Positions 39,831 through 39,877 of a stretch of DNA of 39,877 nucleotides are shown here, in pieces. The stretch covers positions 1 through 39,877 of the forward strand of contig JAFZIL010000056.1 of NCBI GenBank assembly GCA_017554385.1, read 5' to 3'. The stretch is from Prevotella sp. (GTDB lineage: Bacteria; Bacteroidota; Bacteroidia; Bacteroidales; Bacteroidaceae). Positions within the stretch are counted from its first letter, which is position 1. Each line of letters starts with the position of its first letter. The position numbers and the translations under genes are program-made. The notes beneath the pieces were generated by a model. That model ran no database searches. It was not told where the DNA came from and saw only the letters and a program-made list of their open reading frames with translations.

Positions 39831-39877
39831 CGGAAAGGCGAAAGCCAATTGAGTCCTAAGGCTCAAAAAGACGGAAA

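Overview
The window is chromosomal DNA of a Bacteroidota bacterium, most likely a Prevotellaceae (Prevotella/Segatella-like) gut or oral species. The reasons are Bacteroidota-type promoters (TTTG, 19-22 nt, then TAnnTTTG) before many genes, almost no Shine-Dalgarno sequences, family-specific genes (DUF4294, DUF3332, GH3-like synthetase, REC-REC-PPDK_N protein, OMP beta-barrel receptor), and the gene order rpsU - xer - hpf - tRNA-Thr, which in this phylum usually leads into tuf.

Layout. 1-3.1 kb (minus): coaD, ybeY, a DUF4294 exported protein and a GH3-family adenylating enzyme. 3.2-10.6 kb (plus): a large two-receiver/PPDK_N protein, a PgpH-type 7TM-HD phosphodiesterase and metG. 10.6-12.3 kb: a regular array of alternately inverted repeats, then an AAA ATPase/DUF234 gene. 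12.3-15.8 kb (minus): an AT-richer four-gene cassette of TagD-like cytidylyltransferase, two tandem asparagine-synthase-like proteins without a glutaminase domain, and LicD. At its edge lies an 11-codon stub of a lost nucleotidyltransferase. 15.8-20.4 kb: acyltransferase 3 (minus), divergent from a MOP flippase and two glycosyltransferases (plus). 20.4-29.5 kb (minus): yicC, a frameshifted GxxExxY gene, gmk, nadD, an EptA-like phosphoethanolamine transferase, a second acyltransferase, a HAD phosphatase fused to a membrane domain, and a stand-alone paralogue of that membrane domain. 29.6-33 kb: an M15 peptidase divergent from an outer-membrane receptor. 33.1-34.1 kb: tRNA-Arg, then about 900 bp without a convincing gene but with two kinds of tandem repeat. 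34.1-39.9 kb: DUF3332 lipoprotein, pyrE, SRPBCC protein, argH, lipoprotein, tRNA-Leu, rpsU, xer recombinase, hpf and tRNA-Thr.

How the parts work together. Housekeeping genes (coaD, metG, gmk, nadD, pyrE, argH, rpsU, hpf) alternate with surface-building genes. From 12.4 to 26.8 kb nearly everything could act on lipid-linked glycan or lipid A: CDP-activation, amide ligation, LicD transfer, O-acylation, flipping, glycosyl transfer and phosphoethanolamine transfer.

The most unusual signals are (1) the TagD/AsnB/AsnB/LicD cassette as a possible undescribed glycan-modification pathway; (2) short repeats of several kinds lying in frame inside at least five coding sequences, including a perfect heptamer run in the flippase that could slip and shift frame; (3) the six-arm inverted-repeat array before the ATPase gene; and (4) a perfect AGGAGGT before hpf in a genome that otherwise lacks Shine-Dalgarno sequences. 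Assignments rest on motifs read by eye; no database search was possible.
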